Source of the DNA: Ruegeria sp. Alg231-54
Lineage (GTDB): Bacteria > Pseudomonadota > Alphaproteobacteria > Rhodobacterales > Rhodobacteraceae
Reading direction: 5' to 3'
Assembly: GCF_900143525.1 (NCBI RefSeq)
Contig: NZ_FREZ01000013.1
Location: forward strand, 60,910-124,909
DNA: 64,000 nt
The translations under genes were made by a program, and so were the position numbers. Under the pieces are notes generated by a model, which was not told the origin of the DNA, did not search any database, and saw nothing but the letters and a program-made list of their open reading frames with translations. Of the stretch, positions 55,617-64,000 are shown one piece after another (position 1 is the stretch's first letter; every line of letters starts with the position of its first letter).

Positions 55617-56873
55617 CTATTCCTTGAACGGTAGGCTCGTATAAGCCCCTACCTCATCGTTTCCAGAGCGCTCGTTGAAAGCTTCGATCATGTCGTTTGT
55701 GGCTTCAGCGGCTCCAAGGTCCATACTCTCTAGATCGAATTCAGAAAACGGGAATTCCGCTGCCGAGTCCGGTGGTTGCTTCGCCATCTGAACTGGTGCT
55801 GGGAAAGATTCTTCATTGGGTACACCTTGGCGGGTGCGGATTTCGTCTTTCGTCACGTTCCATGTCATGAAGTCAGCCGCCAAGTCCAACGGGCCACTAT
55901 ATGTCTCCCGAATTGCCGAATAGACGGCCAGAGCAATGTCATGATCGTTTTGGAAGTGATAGCAGACCGCCAATCGCGGCTCCGTTTCAGACATGATCTT
56001 CCCAAATGCTTGTGCGGCAGTATGCCCTTGCGATCCCACAAAAATGGCCTCTGACGGTTCAAATCCGTATTTCTCAATCATAAACTCCGGAGGAGTAAAG
56101 CACTCGTGGATGGCAAGATCCGCACCGTCCGCGTGCTCTCTCCACCAGCGCGTCGGAAGTGTGTCGGAAGAAAAGGCAAATTTGAGGTCATTCCATTCCA
56201 GTAGAAAACTTACAGCCTGTTCACCGTGAATTGCTGGTAGTGTTCTGACCTGAACTCCGTTTTCGTCAAAAATGACGTTGTTCACAGCTTTCCAATCAAA
56301 TTCGTTCACTTCTAGTTGCAGTCCACGTGGATCTACGGCCGCTCCCCGAGTTGCTTCTTCCCACGCCCACATTTTCATCATGTGATCCGCCCACGCCTTG
56401 GTGCCCCATTCGGGCTTTATCCCTTCGGGTCCCCAAAGACGAACAGGCGTCAGTCGGTTATTCACAGGGCCAGTGAAATAGAACGCCGGAAAGTCGCCTG
56501 CATGATCGAGGTGCAAGTGACCCAAGAAAACCTTGTCCAACTGGTCCAAAGGAATTCCAAGGGCCATGATCCGTTCATATGATCCTTCACCCATGTCGAA
56601 GATGAATTTTTCACCATTGCCCAACTCGACTAAAAAACACGCAGCAGCTTGTTTCAGACGTGGTTGAGGCATTCCGGTTCCACAGGCGATGACCCGCATT
56701 TCATCAGGACCAAGGGTTTCAGTTCCAGGATAATAGACAGTTTGATTAGGGTATGGTTCGGTTCTTGACCATTCAGAAGGACCTTGGTCTTCCGCAATCA
56801 AAATGGTGGCCGAGGCCGCAAAAATCCCAGCGCTAAGTACCACTGTTCGAAAATAAGACTCCGAATGCATCAT
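55617..56873 (-). CDS. Exported metallo-beta-lactamase-fold hydrolase (A)
   Basis: A 418-residue protein with an N-terminal hydrophobic signal sequence (about 10-27). The metal site is His119-x-His121-x-Asp123-His124 in LGHLHLDHAGDF. Further ligands are expected at the His in LPAIHGEQAVSF and the Asp in FAFSSDTLP. The C-terminus shows DLAIHECFTPPEF and CYHFQNDHDI. The N-terminal VIACGTGMPQPRLKQAAACFLVELGNG is shared with the paralogue at 57866. The family overlaps with hydrolases annotated as GntH-like, but I cannot confirm that. It lies downstream of the TetR gene on the same strand. Confidence 0.85.
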   Translation of the reverse strand: MMHSESYFRTVVLSAGIFAASATILIAEDQGPSEWSRTEPYPNQTVYYPGTETLGPDEMRVIACGTGMPQPRLKQAAACFLVELGNGEKFIFDMGEGSYERIMALGIPLDQLDKVFLGHLHLDHAGDFPAFYFTGPVNNRLTPVRLWGPEGIKPEWGTKAWADHMMKMWAWEEATRGAAVDPRGLQLEVNEFDWKAVNNVIFDENGVQVRTLPAIHGEQAVSFLLEWNDLKFAFSSDTLPTRWWREHADGADLAIHECFTPPEFMIEKYGFEPSEAIFVGSQGHTAAQAFGKIMSETEPRLAVCYHFQNDHDIALAVYSAIRETYSGPLDLAADFMTWNVTKDEIRTRQGVPNEESFPAPVQMAKQPPDSAAEFPFSEFDLESMDLGAAEATNDMIEAFNERSGNDEVGAYTSLPFKE

Positions 56874-57175
56874 TGATAATCTCCCCCAACAAGGAACCTA
56901 GCAAAATAATCATTTGCGCGGATTCGACTCATGAAAGGATCGCAATTTCAGAATGCATCTGGCAACACCTATATTGAAATTCAAATTTTACGGCGGGATG
57001 GACAACCATTTGCCAATTCCTGCTGTCGGCTCAAAGTAATCATTCTTTGCGATGTGCGGATAGGCTACTGGCAGCCCAAAGCGGACCACTGGACTCAACC
57101 CCAAGGGCAAAAAATGTACATTCTACTCACTGGAATGCCTACTAGCAGAGCGTACAAAACAATTTGCCTTCCCGA
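56874..57175. other. Intergenic region between TetR and metallo-hydrolase A
   Basis: About 300 bp, AT-rich, between two minus-strand genes. It presumably holds the promoter of hydrolase A. A frame at 56931-57284 is open but overlaps the TetR gene and lacks protein-like composition. I see no other structure. Confidence 0.5.
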
Positions 57176-57754
57176 TTACTTTTCAGTCGGCAGTCCGCTT
57201 GTTAAAAGGTCAATTTGTAAATTGATTAATTCTCTGCGGCGCTCTTTGGATACGCCCTTGAAGGTCGTGTGCTCCCAAGTGTGATAGCCAACAAAGAGCA
57301 TAGCCCGCATCTCCAAGTCATCGCCCTCAAACCCGAGTTCGGAAAATGCGCGTCTTATGAAATCGAGGCGAGCCTCTGTAACTCTTTGCACAATTTCCGC
57401 AATTTTTTCTTCCTTTTCGGCAGCATGTCGAATGGCTAAGTCGTGCCTTGCTAAGTCGAAGCGAAGAATAGCCTTTGATGCTTCTGTTAAGCGATCTTTA
57501 GGATCGAGCGAGAGAAGATTACGGTCTTGAGTTAGGTTTGCCGTAAGATCTTCAGCCCAGTATTCTAGCAGCTCATCCAGCAGTGCCTGACGATTGCCAA
57601 AGTGCCAGTAGAATCCGCTTTTTGCGACCTTTAGGCGTTTGGATAACTTCTCGATTGTTAAGTCCGCAAGACTGCCTTCCCCCATCATCTCAAGAGCAGC
57701 TTCAAGCCAGTCTTTCCTTGAGAACCCTCGCGAAACTTTTTTTAAATCTGACAT
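57176..57754 (-). CDS. TetR-family transcriptional regulator
   Basis: A 192-residue repressor-type protein. The N-terminal helix-turn-helix is WLEAALEMMGEGSLADLTIEKLSKRLKVAKSGFYWHFGNRQALLDELLEYW (about residues 16-66), the standard TetR signature. The C-terminal helical region would bind a ligand and dimerise. It sits divergently, 111 nt from metallo-hydrolase B, and upstream of hydrolase A on its own strand. It probably controls one or both. The gene is visibly lower in G+C than the backbone, consistent with acquisition. Confidence 0.9.
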   Translation of the reverse strand: MSDLKKVSRGFSRKDWLEAALEMMGEGSLADLTIEKLSKRLKVAKSGFYWHFGNRQALLDELLEYWAEDLTANLTQDRNLLSLDPKDRLTEASKAILRFDLARHDLAIRHAAEKEEKIAEIVQRVTEARLDFIRRAFSELGFEGDDLEMRAMLFVGYHTWEHTTFKGVSKERRRELINLQIDLLTSGLPTEK

Positions 57755-57865
57755 AGGTCACTCTCAACCATACGGCATCGGCTAGACGATATCGTACAGT
57801 TATGCTAACTTTTTTCCGTATAACTTGGTACACACAATTCTGTTGCCAATTTTGGGGGGTGAAAA

Positions 57866-59194
57866 ATGAAGACGCAACATGCAATAATTCTCGGTGTTCT
57901 GGTTGGCGGTTTAAGTGTAGCTTTGTTGAGCGCCCTGCAACATGAAACTTCACAAAATGTCGGGATCTTCGGCACCGCCCAAGCGCAGGAAACCGGTAAG
58001 GATGAACTGGAAGTGTCACCAACAATGGTGCGTAACCGGCCACGCGATGTCTATTACCCCAACTCCGAAGATTTGACCGCGGACGAAATGCGGGTCATCG
58101 CCTGCGGAACGGGTATGCCGACAACGCGCGCAGCGCAGGCCGCGGCGTGCTTCCTTGTGGAGCTTGGCAACGGCGACAAGTTCCTCTTTGACATCGGCTC
58201 TGGATCGGCAGAGCGGATCTCATCACTGCAAATACCCTACAATTATCTCGACAAGGTATTCATCGGACACTTGCACACGGACCATTTCGGAGCTCTACAC
58301 GACCTCTTCATTGGTGGCGCACTTATGGGGCGGAACGTTCCGCTGCGTGTATGGGGCCCAAGCGGGCCGGTCGAAGAACTGGGCACGGCATATGCGATGG
58401 AGCACATGCAAAAGATGCTGACCTGGGACCTGTCGGGCCGTGCAGGACTGATTGATTTCCGCGGATTCACCATGGAGGTGAACGAGTTCGACTATAGGGG
58501 CGAGAACGAAATCGTGTACGAAGAGAACGGTGTTGTGATCCGTTCTTTTCCAGCGATCCATTCGCTCGACGGTCCAGTCAGTTACTCATTGGAGTGGAAC
58601 AATCTGAAGTTCGTCTTCAGTTCAGATTCTTACCCCAACAAGTGGTTCATCGAATACGCAAAGGACGCGGACATCGCTATCCACGAGTGCTTTGTGGCGG
58701 TACCTGATCTGGTTGCAAAGATGAATTTCACTCCCGAGTCCGCCTTGCTTGTCGGTACTCAGGTTCATACTGCGCCTGAAGCTTTTGGGAAGATTATGAA
58801 CGAGGTGAAACCGCGCATTGCTGTTGCCTATCACTTCTTCAACGACTTCGACACAAGCACCAACGTCTATGAGCGCATTAGGCAGACCTACGACGGACCT
58901 CTGAGCCTTGCGGACGATTTCATGGTGTGGAACGTCACGAAGGATGAGATTACGGTGCGCATGGCGGTGACAGAGGAGCGCACTTGGGCACCCCCTTCGG
59001 CCGCTCCTGCTGAACTCCCCAATGACGAGGACCGCGTCGCGTACTCTGAAGAATCCGGGGTGCCCATCGAGGCAATGAGATATTCCGACTTCACAAACTC
59101 TGGTTTCTGGGACGTCGACGATGTGCTTCGCCCGATCTATGAGGAAGCTTCAGAGGTACTGGGTAAAGAATTTACCTATCCGGCTGACAATTGA
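57866..59194 (+). CDS. Exported metallo-beta-lactamase-fold hydrolase (B)
   Basis: A 442-residue paralogue of the protein at 55617-56873. It starts behind a GGGGGGTG ribosome site with a signal sequence or anchor (residues 6-26). The metal site is His135-x-His137-x-Asp139-His140 in GHLHTDHFGAL. Later ligands are in FPAIHSLDGPVSYSL and FVFSSDSYPNKWF. IHECFVAVPD and AYHFFNDFDT match the paralogue's C-terminal part. The substrate is unknown; the two proteins may act on related periplasmic compounds. It is divergent from the TetR gene. Confidence 0.86.
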   Translation: MKTQHAIILGVLVGGLSVALLSALQHETSQNVGIFGTAQAQETGKDELEVSPTMVRNRPRDVYYPNSEDLTADEMRVIACGTGMPTTRAAQAAACFLVELGNGDKFLFDIGSGSAERISSLQIPYNYLDKVFIGHLHTDHFGALHDLFIGGALMGRNVPLRVWGPSGPVEELGTAYAMEHMQKMLTWDLSGRAGLIDFRGFTMEVNEFDYRGENEIVYEENGVVIRSFPAIHSLDGPVSYSLEWNNLKFVFSSDSYPNKWFIEYAKDADIAIHECFVAVPDLVAKMNFTPESALLVGTQVHTAPEAFGKIMNEVKPRIAVAYHFFNDFDTSTNVYERIRQTYDGPLSLADDFMVWNVTKDEITVRMAVTEERTWAPPSAAPAELPNDEDRVAYSEESGVPIEAMRYSDFTNSGFWDVDDVLRPIYEEASEVLGKEFTYPADN

Positions 59195-59207
59195 ACATTT
59201 GTTTGGG

Positions 59208-59234
59208 CCGGCGCAGCGCATTTGGGTGCGCCGG
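59208..59234 (+). terminator. Hairpin between metallo-hydrolase B and the barrel gene
   Basis: CCGGCGCA and TGCGCCGG pair 8 bp around an 11-nt loop, 13 nt after the hydrolase stop. No clear T-tract follows, so it may be partial. Confidence 0.4.
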
Positions 59235-59263
59235 TCGCTTGCGTAATGGATCGGACCCGTAGC

Positions 59264-60073
59264 ATGAATACCAGTTCGAAGATCATACGACACTTGTCCA
59301 TGGCGATTGCAGTGGCATTCACGATTGGGCAATCCGTAAGTGCTCAATCTCTTGCCAGATCCGAGAGTGATGAAGGTGGTTGGCGGCACTCGATCACCCC
59401 TTATCTGTTCCTTCCGCTCAGCACCACGGGCACATCAACTATAGATGGAACAAGCGTCGATCTGGACCTGAGCCTGAGCGAGGTGCTGGACGTTCTGCAA
59501 GGTGCAGCTTCCGTACGCTACGAAGGCTGGAACGGCGACTTCGGGATCATTTCGGAGGTCTACTATATTAGGCTTGGCGAAGACGGAACCCTGCCAGGCG
59601 GACGGGTAGACGTCGATGTCGATGTCCGGCAAACCTTTTTCAATATTCAGGGAGCCTACCGGTTTGCGAACGGGGTCAATGCTTCGGGTCGACGCTATGC
59701 AGCAGACGCCGCTATTGGCGTTCAATGGAACCGGCTTAAGCAAGAGATCGACCTTTCGGGCCCCGGCCCAGGTATGACGTTGGGTGGGACAGAAGAATGG
59801 TTCGAGCCAATGATCGCACTTCGCTATATCATGGAAATCAACGACAAATGGAGTTTCGCCAGCCGTGCCGAACTGAGTGGTTTCGGCGTGAATGGCGATG
59901 ACCTGCAATACTTGCTTTTGGCTGGCTTCGACTGGAAAGGTTGGGAGAACACGTCCCTGCGGTTTGGCTATCAGTTCTATGGAATTGACTTTTCCACTGA
60001 CCGTTCGAGTGGGGAGTTTGCCTATGATGTGGACCAGAATGGAATCTATGCTGCTGTCGCGTTTCATTTCTAA
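59264..60073 (+). CDS. Probable outer-membrane beta-barrel protein
   Basis: A 269-residue protein started at ATG 59264, which gives a good signal peptide (about residues 1-28, VSAQS); ATG 59246 is an alternative. The mature part alternates amphipathic strands (WNGDFGIISEVYYIRLG, ALRYIMEINDKWSFASRAELSGFGV, NTSLRFGYQFYGIDF). It ends in AAVAFHF, with the terminal Phe typical of outer-membrane porin-like barrels. No named family is certain. It is followed by a signal-peptide-bearing unknown protein whose start lies within its last codons. Confidence 0.75.
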   Translation: MNTSSKIIRHLSMAIAVAFTIGQSVSAQSLARSESDEGGWRHSITPYLFLPLSTTGTSTIDGTSVDLDLSLSEVLDVLQGAASVRYEGWNGDFGIISEVYYIRLGEDGTLPGGRVDVDVDVRQTFFNIQGAYRFANGVNASGRRYAADAAIGVQWNRLKQEIDLSGPGPGMTLGGTEEWFEPMIALRYIMEINDKWSFASRAELSGFGVNGDDLQYLLLAGFDWKGWENTSLRFGYQFYGIDFSTDRSSGEFAYDVDQNGIYAAVAFHF

Positions 60074-61793
60074 GATTGGCGAATGCAGCAAGACATGGGT
60101 TTGGGTGGGCTCGTCGCTTGCGAGCCTTGCGTTTGGCGCAACCCAATCGATTGCTGATCTCGTCTCTCCCTATGGCGGTGAAACCGCCCCTAACTTTGTT
60201 GAGCTTTCGGTGCAGCCTGATCATGTGCGGGTGATCCTTGAGGTCGATCTGAGTGACTATCCCATATTTGTCATTCCAGATGACGGTACGGGTACGTCGC
60301 TGGCCGAGCGTACAGGTCAGAACTTTCAGGTTTGGGCAGACGACGAGGAACTCATCAGCACAACGAATACGGTTGATGTGCGACCCAGGATTTCCCGGCA
60401 AACAGCAGCGAGCGCTCAGTATCGACCACGACCGCGCAGCGAAAATGTCGTCTACGTGGACATGGAGTTTCCGTTTAATGGCAAGCCTGAACGGATCACG
60501 TTCATTCCTCCGTTAAGCACAGACGGGATTCCATTGGCTTCACTTGGCGTTGTGGCCGAGCACTTGGGTGTTCCGGTGACAGACTATCGTTACCTTTCTC
60601 AAGCTGAGACAATGCTGCCAGATTGGGATGATCCTTGGTTTAGCAAATTTGAGAACCCAAATCTCACCCGCCACCACAAGTCTCCGATGATGTCTTTCCT
60701 AGCCATGGAACCGCGTGTCGTCCGGCATGAGATCATTTTGCGTTTGACAGACTTCGAAACTTGGGCGGGTTTGGACTTTGAAGGCGCGGAGCGATTAACT
60801 CCAGATGATGTCGCCAGGATCAAGTCTGGCGTATCGGACTTTCTTGCGACTAGAAACCCGCTAGCCGTAGACGGCAAGCCGGTGAAACCGGAAACGGTAC
60901 AGGTTTCACGTATCGAAGTTGGGGCCGAAGGCTTGCGTGTTCTTCCGGATGAAGCGGAGGCAGACCGAAAGACGATGCTATTGGGTGTTGTCCTTTCCTA
61001 TCCGGTTGCAACCTTGCCGCACCGAGTCGATTTGGCATGGGAGCTTTTCCCAGATGGGCTGGATGTCATTCCGATAACCCTCTCCGATCCGGCAGGGGCG
61101 ATCCCCTCGCAGATTTATGCATCCGATTCAGCTGTGAGTTGGAACAATCACCTGACAACTTGGAAAAACCCAAAAACGAGCCCGGTCGTCGTTAAAGTCG
61201 CGGGTGTTACACAGGTGCCATCGATTTCGTTCGGCTTGGGTTTTCTGTGTTTGGTATGCGCCTATTATTCGTTGCAGCGTACAAACGGTCAGCGTCTGAT
61301 CTTGCTTGGCCTGACCGGAGCGTTCGGTGCCGCTGCGATTGTCACGTATTCGCTGAACAACTTGTCGACAACACCTGAGCCAAATGAGATTGCGACACGT
61401 CAAATCGTGGGAGGGCTGTTGACCAACATCGGAACCACGATGCTTGAGACGCGAGATGATAATGCCGTAGCGGCGATGGAGCCATATGTCGAAGCACTTA
61501 ATCGCGACAAGGTTCAAGCGGAGATACATCGTGGCTTGTCAGTTACCTTGCCCTCTGGGGCCATGGCTCGTGTCGAAGCGATTTCAGACCTGAACGTCGA
61601 GAGCTTTGCGCCTGGCGAAGAAAGAAATCAGCATCAGGTTCTCGCCAATTGGACTGCCCGTGTAAGCGGCGGTCATTGGGGGCACGTACATAGGCAAACG
61701 GTTTCTTATCGCGGCTTGCTAGACGTTTCGCGGCATGGCGACCATTGGATGCTTGATGACCTGACGATTATCAGCGCCAAAACAGGAGGATAA
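60039..61793 (+). CDS. Exported membrane-anchored protein, unknown family
   Basis: A 584-residue protein whose frame is open from 59892; the start is taken at ATG 60039 (or 60048), inside the end of the barrel gene. Residues 5-35 form a signal sequence (KTWVWVGSSLASLAFGATQS). A long extracytoplasmic region follows with beta-rich segments (VILEVDLSDYPIFVIPDDG, VVYVDMEFPFNGKPERITFIPP). Two hydrophobic helices at about 395-440 anchor it, and a further ~130 residues follow. I recognise no domain. HupE/UreJ follows by 4 nt, so the three genes are an operon. Confidence 0.75.
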   Translation: MESMLLSRFISKIGECSKTWVWVGSSLASLAFGATQSIADLVSPYGGETAPNFVELSVQPDHVRVILEVDLSDYPIFVIPDDGTGTSLAERTGQNFQVWADDEELISTTNTVDVRPRISRQTAASAQYRPRPRSENVVYVDMEFPFNGKPERITFIPPLSTDGIPLASLGVVAEHLGVPVTDYRYLSQAETMLPDWDDPWFSKFENPNLTRHHKSPMMSFLAMEPRVVRHEIILRLTDFETWAGLDFEGAERLTPDDVARIKSGVSDFLATRNPLAVDGKPVKPETVQVSRIEVGAEGLRVLPDEAEADRKTMLLGVVLSYPVATLPHRVDLAWELFPDGLDVIPITLSDPAGAIPSQIYASDSAVSWNNHLTTWKNPKTSPVVVKVAGVTQVPSISFGLGFLCLVCAYYSLQRTNGQRLILLGLTGAFGAAAIVTYSLNNLSTTPEPNEIATRQIVGGLLTNIGTTMLETRDDNAVAAMEPYVEALNRDKVQAEIHRGLSVTLPSGAMARVEAISDLNVESFAPGEERNQHQVLANWTARVSGGHWGHVHRQTVSYRGLLDVSRHGDHWMLDDLTIISAKTGG

Positions 61794-61797
61794 TTCT

Positions 61798-63057
61798 GTG
61801 TTTGTGGTTAGGTTGTTTTTTGCCACATTCTTTTTTGCAGTGATCTTTTTGACTGCTGACAGAGCAGAGGCGCATTTCAATCTAAACCAGAATGTCCGCA
61901 TTCATCATGTGGCCCATTCGGAAGATGGCTTAGATGTCTATTTGCGCCTTCCGATGCCGTATTTGGTTGCGGAGCTCGTCGGTCCCGAAGGCCCGGACGG
62001 TTTGCCTGCACCGGCTCCGTACACATACAATCAGATCGAAAACAGTGTGCTGATGCACTACTTGGATCAGGTCGCATTTCACAAAAATCCAACCGGCCTG
62101 GCTCGTATTGCCGAAAAAGGCTTTGTGCTATCTATCGTCGGTCACCGACAAGCAGCAGAAATCGTTTCGATAAAACTACACCCGTTGGGGCAAGAACCTG
62201 GATTTGCCACGCTCAATGAGGCACGCGCGGCACTTACGCAAAGAGATGTGTTTCCAACAAGCGAGGAGATTTATGTTGGCGAGGTGATGGTTGACGTACA
62301 TCTGCGCTTTATGACGGGAAAAGTTGGAGCATACAGTTTACACTACACTTCTGATCCGGGGCTTGCTGGACAAGAAGAAACGGCGAACCTGATCCTCGAC
62401 TATAACGGGCAGGATGTTCGGACGTTTCGCGCGCGGGGCCTGATGCATACGCCGGTTGATGTTTCCGGATCAGCGACCGCAGCCGCTTCGACCTTCTTTC
62501 TTGAAGGTATTCGGCACATTTTGGAAGGTCCCGATCATGTTCTCTTTGTACTTTGCATGATCATCGGTGCTTTGAACTTGCACAGCCTTCTCGCCCGCGT
62601 CACAGGCTTTACCTTGGGCCACACGGTAACACTGATTTTAGGATTTTTTGGCTTCGCGCCGAGCGGAGAGTGGTTCATCCCAACTGTCGAGTTGGCAATA
62701 GCACTTTCAATAATCTACGCAGCTGCGATGGCGGTTTGGCCGCCAGAAAAAGGACACCGCGACCTGAAGGCTTTTGCCATCACATCCGGCATTGGGTTGC
62801 TGCACGGGTTTGGGTTCTCCTTCATGTTGCACCAGATTCTACGTGTTGATGCTCCGAACGTTTGGCACAGCTTGCTGGCCTTCAATGTTGGAGTTGAGGC
62901 TGGGCAAGTCATCATCGTTCTATTGATCTGGCCCTTGGTGTTGTTGCTGCGCAAACAACCAGGTCGCATCTGGGTCAACTCTCGCGCTGTCGTTGCTGCG
63001 TGCGCAAGTCTGGTCGCAATGGTTTGGGTAGTAGAACGGGCAGAGTTCTTTCTCTGA
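61798..63057 (+). CDS. HupE/UreJ-family membrane protein
   Basis: A 419-residue protein with a GTG start at 61798 behind a strong AGGAGG. The signal peptide covers about residues 1-25 (ADRAEA). A ~190-residue extracytoplasmic domain precedes a HupE/UreJ_2-type membrane domain of about seven helices. It shows GIRHILEGPDHVLFVL (His and Asp-His motif), TLGHTVTLILGF and GLLHGFGFSFML. HupE/UreJ proteins are linked to nickel or other metal uptake, but large signal-peptide forms like this are poorly characterised. No hydrogenase or urease genes lie nearby. Confidence 0.85.
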   Translation: MFVVRLFFATFFFAVIFLTADRAEAHFNLNQNVRIHHVAHSEDGLDVYLRLPMPYLVAELVGPEGPDGLPAPAPYTYNQIENSVLMHYLDQVAFHKNPTGLARIAEKGFVLSIVGHRQAAEIVSIKLHPLGQEPGFATLNEARAALTQRDVFPTSEEIYVGEVMVDVHLRFMTGKVGAYSLHYTSDPGLAGQEETANLILDYNGQDVRTFRARGLMHTPVDVSGSATAAASTFFLEGIRHILEGPDHVLFVLCMIIGALNLHSLLARVTGFTLGHTVTLILGFFGFAPSGEWFIPTVELAIALSIIYAAAMAVWPPEKGHRDLKAFAITSGIGLLHGFGFSFMLHQILRVDAPNVWHSLLAFNVGVEAGQVIIVLLIWPLVLLLRKQPGRIWVNSRAVVAACASLVAMVWVVERAEFFL

Positions 63058-63269
63058 TCCCGTAAATCAATGGGACATCTCTCGTTTTGGGTTTTCGATG
63101 ATAGCCGTTTCAATTCCTGTCGCAGTCACAGAAGCGAAAATGCGGAATTCCAACCCCTGACTGATTGGTGTGAAAAATAGCGCAAAACAACTATGACTTA
63201 TAGGAGGATATTGACTAGGAAATGCCTGCTTCGAACATCAGTTACTGATCGCAGCCTATTTTCCATCCC
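63058..63269. other. Intergenic region at the right end of the island
   Basis: About 210 bp, AT-rich, with no convincing gene. An AGGAGG-like motif near 63200 is not followed by a usable frame. Confidence 0.4.
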
Positions 63270-63560
63270 AGTTTGAAGGCGAAGATGGATGATCTCGAAG
63301 CCCGCAAGAAAGAGTTAGAAGCAGAACTGTCCGCTTCGCCTCAGGAGCGACCCGTTCTTTTGCATCCCGGTCTCGCAGATCTCTACAAAGAAAAGGTGGC
63401 CGACTTGAGCAATGCGTTGAACAACCCGTCCACGAAGACTGAAGCGACATCCATCATTCGAGGATTGTTGTCCGAGATTCGGCTGCTGCCGGTCGATGGC
63501 AAACTCTTGATTGAACTCGTTGGCGAACTGGCAGGATTGCTGGCGTTAGGGCAAACAAAA
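63270..63560 (+). pseudogene. C-terminal remnant of a large serine recombinase
   Basis: The frame encodes about 95 residues resembling the coiled-coil and C-terminal tail of recombinase-family (resolvase/invertase) proteins: DDLEARKKELEAEL, RPVLLHPGLADLYKEKVADLSNALNNPSTKTEA and a tail in IELVGELAGLLALG. The catalytic serine domain and zinc ribbon are absent; a TGA lies just upstream in frame. The frame then runs through the rRNA terminator and the tRNA, where it is not coding. With the integrase remnant at the other end, it marks decayed mobility genes flanking the island. Confidence 0.75.
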
Positions 63561-63590
63561 ACGGCCTCGGAGCGATGTGCTTCGGGCCGT
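63553..63590 (-). terminator. Rho-independent terminator of the rRNA operon
   Basis: On the minus strand, downstream of tRNA-fMet, ACGGCC...GGCCGT forms a stem (one bulge, wobble pairs near the loop) followed by TTTTTGTTT. It lies 11 nt past the CCA end of the tRNA and is the expected end of the 5S-tRNA transcript. Confidence 0.8.
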
Positions 63591-63600
63591 TCTGCGACGC

Positions 63601-63677
<77 letters not shown>

Positions 63678-63805
63678 ACAGTTTGCGTTGGCCTATTGCT
63701 TACGCTAGTTGAGGCCTTGCGTTGGTCTACCGCCTATTTGGCTAGTTGAGACCGGGTAGTGTTTTTTTGATCGTAAGAGAGAAGTTTGATTGGGGGATTT
63801 TTCTA

Positions 63806-63923
63806 GGTTTGGCGGTGACCTACTCTCCCGGGGCTTAAGCCCAAGTACCATTGGCGCGGCAGTGCTTAACTTCCGGGTTCGGGATGGGACCGGGTGTTTC
63901 ACTTGCGCTATGACCACCAAACC
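63806..63923 (-). rRNA. rrf: 5S ribosomal RNA
   Basis: About 118 nt. The 5' and 3' ends pair (GGTTTGGTGG with CCGCCAAACC). The internal CCCATCCCGAACCCGGAAG and CGCCAATGGTACTT segments are typical of bacterial 5S rRNA. It is the last rRNA of an operon whose 23S and 16S genes must lie to the right, outside the window. tRNA-fMet follows about 130 nt downstream. The last 75 bp of the window are the 23S-5S spacer. Confidence 0.96.
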
Positions 63924-64000
63924 GAGGAAAATCCCCGTCGCGGCTTTGCTTTGCAAAGAGGCGACGCGCGTTGCCGCACGGTTGTTGTTTCAATCAACAC

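Noticed and set aside
57766..57821. ATACGG ... CCGTAT repeat between TetR and hydrolase B as operator
   Set aside because: The arms are 40 nt apart and only 6 bp long, too weak to call.
55617..59194. Guanitoxin-type GntH assignment for the metallo-hydrolases
   Set aside because: Resemblance is from memory only, and no other toxin-biosynthesis gene is nearby.

Overview
The window looks like a chromosome segment of a marine alphaproteobacterium of the Roseobacter group (Rhodobacteraceae, Ruegeria-like). This rests on the high G+C coding style, the leuC-x-leuD...leuB layout, a LysDH/AASADH lysine pair, a Core-2/I-Branching glycosyltransferase, and the initiator tRNA placed after 5S rRNA. No species can be named from sequence reading alone.

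Layout. 0-1.4 kb: two tandem secreted trypsin-like proteases (the first runs off the left edge). 1.5-5.4 kb: glycolate oxidase operon glcD-glcE-glcF. 5.5-9.5 kb: DUF599 membrane protein, small secreted protein, flavodoxin-like protein, rlmH, rsfS and an MscS-type channel. 9.5-15.8 kb: leucine biosynthesis (leuC, leuD, leuB) with unrelated membrane and nuclease genes in between. 15.9-22.5 kb: bifunctional penicillin-binding protein, glnK-amtB, aminotransferase and sseA. 23-27.4 kb: LysM/solute-binding fusion, XRE-cupin regulator divergent from ilvD, Nudix hydrolase. 27.4-30 kb: sulfotransferase divergent from a glycosyltransferase. 30-32.6 kb: lysine catabolism. 33-41.1 kb: a 1211-residue multidomain thiol protein convergent with a nucleotidyl cyclase/channel-like operon. 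41.2-48.4 kb: oligopeptide ABC transporter with two binding proteins. 48.5-52.5 kb: DUF900 hydrolase, ugd and a mannose-1-phosphate guanylyltransferase for polysaccharide precursors.

52.9-63.65 kb is a probable genomic island. It is bounded by a 30-bp direct repeat (29 matches) made of a tRNA-fMet fragment on the left and the intact tRNA-fMet on the right. It carries a truncated tyrosine integrase, a serine-recombinase remnant, a serine beta-lactamase-fold hydrolase, two paralogous metallo-beta-lactamase-fold hydrolases around a TetR regulator, and an outer-membrane barrel / unknown / HupE-UreJ gene trio. The window ends in the distal part of an rRNA operon (5S rRNA, then tRNA-fMet, both on the minus strand).

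The most unusual object is the protein at 33059-36694. In order it carries a cyclic-nucleotide-binding-like domain, a phytochelatin-synthase domain with its Cys-His-Asp triad, a second PCS-like copy lacking that Cys and His, a glutaredoxin fold without CxxC, a flavin-dependent cysteine decarboxylase (HFCD) domain, ankyrin repeats and a gamma-glutamylamine-cyclotransferase-like domain. The order matches a possible route from glutathione via gamma-Glu-Cys and a decarboxylated gamma-Glu-thiol amine to a free small aminothiol plus 5-oxoproline. This pathway is an inference.
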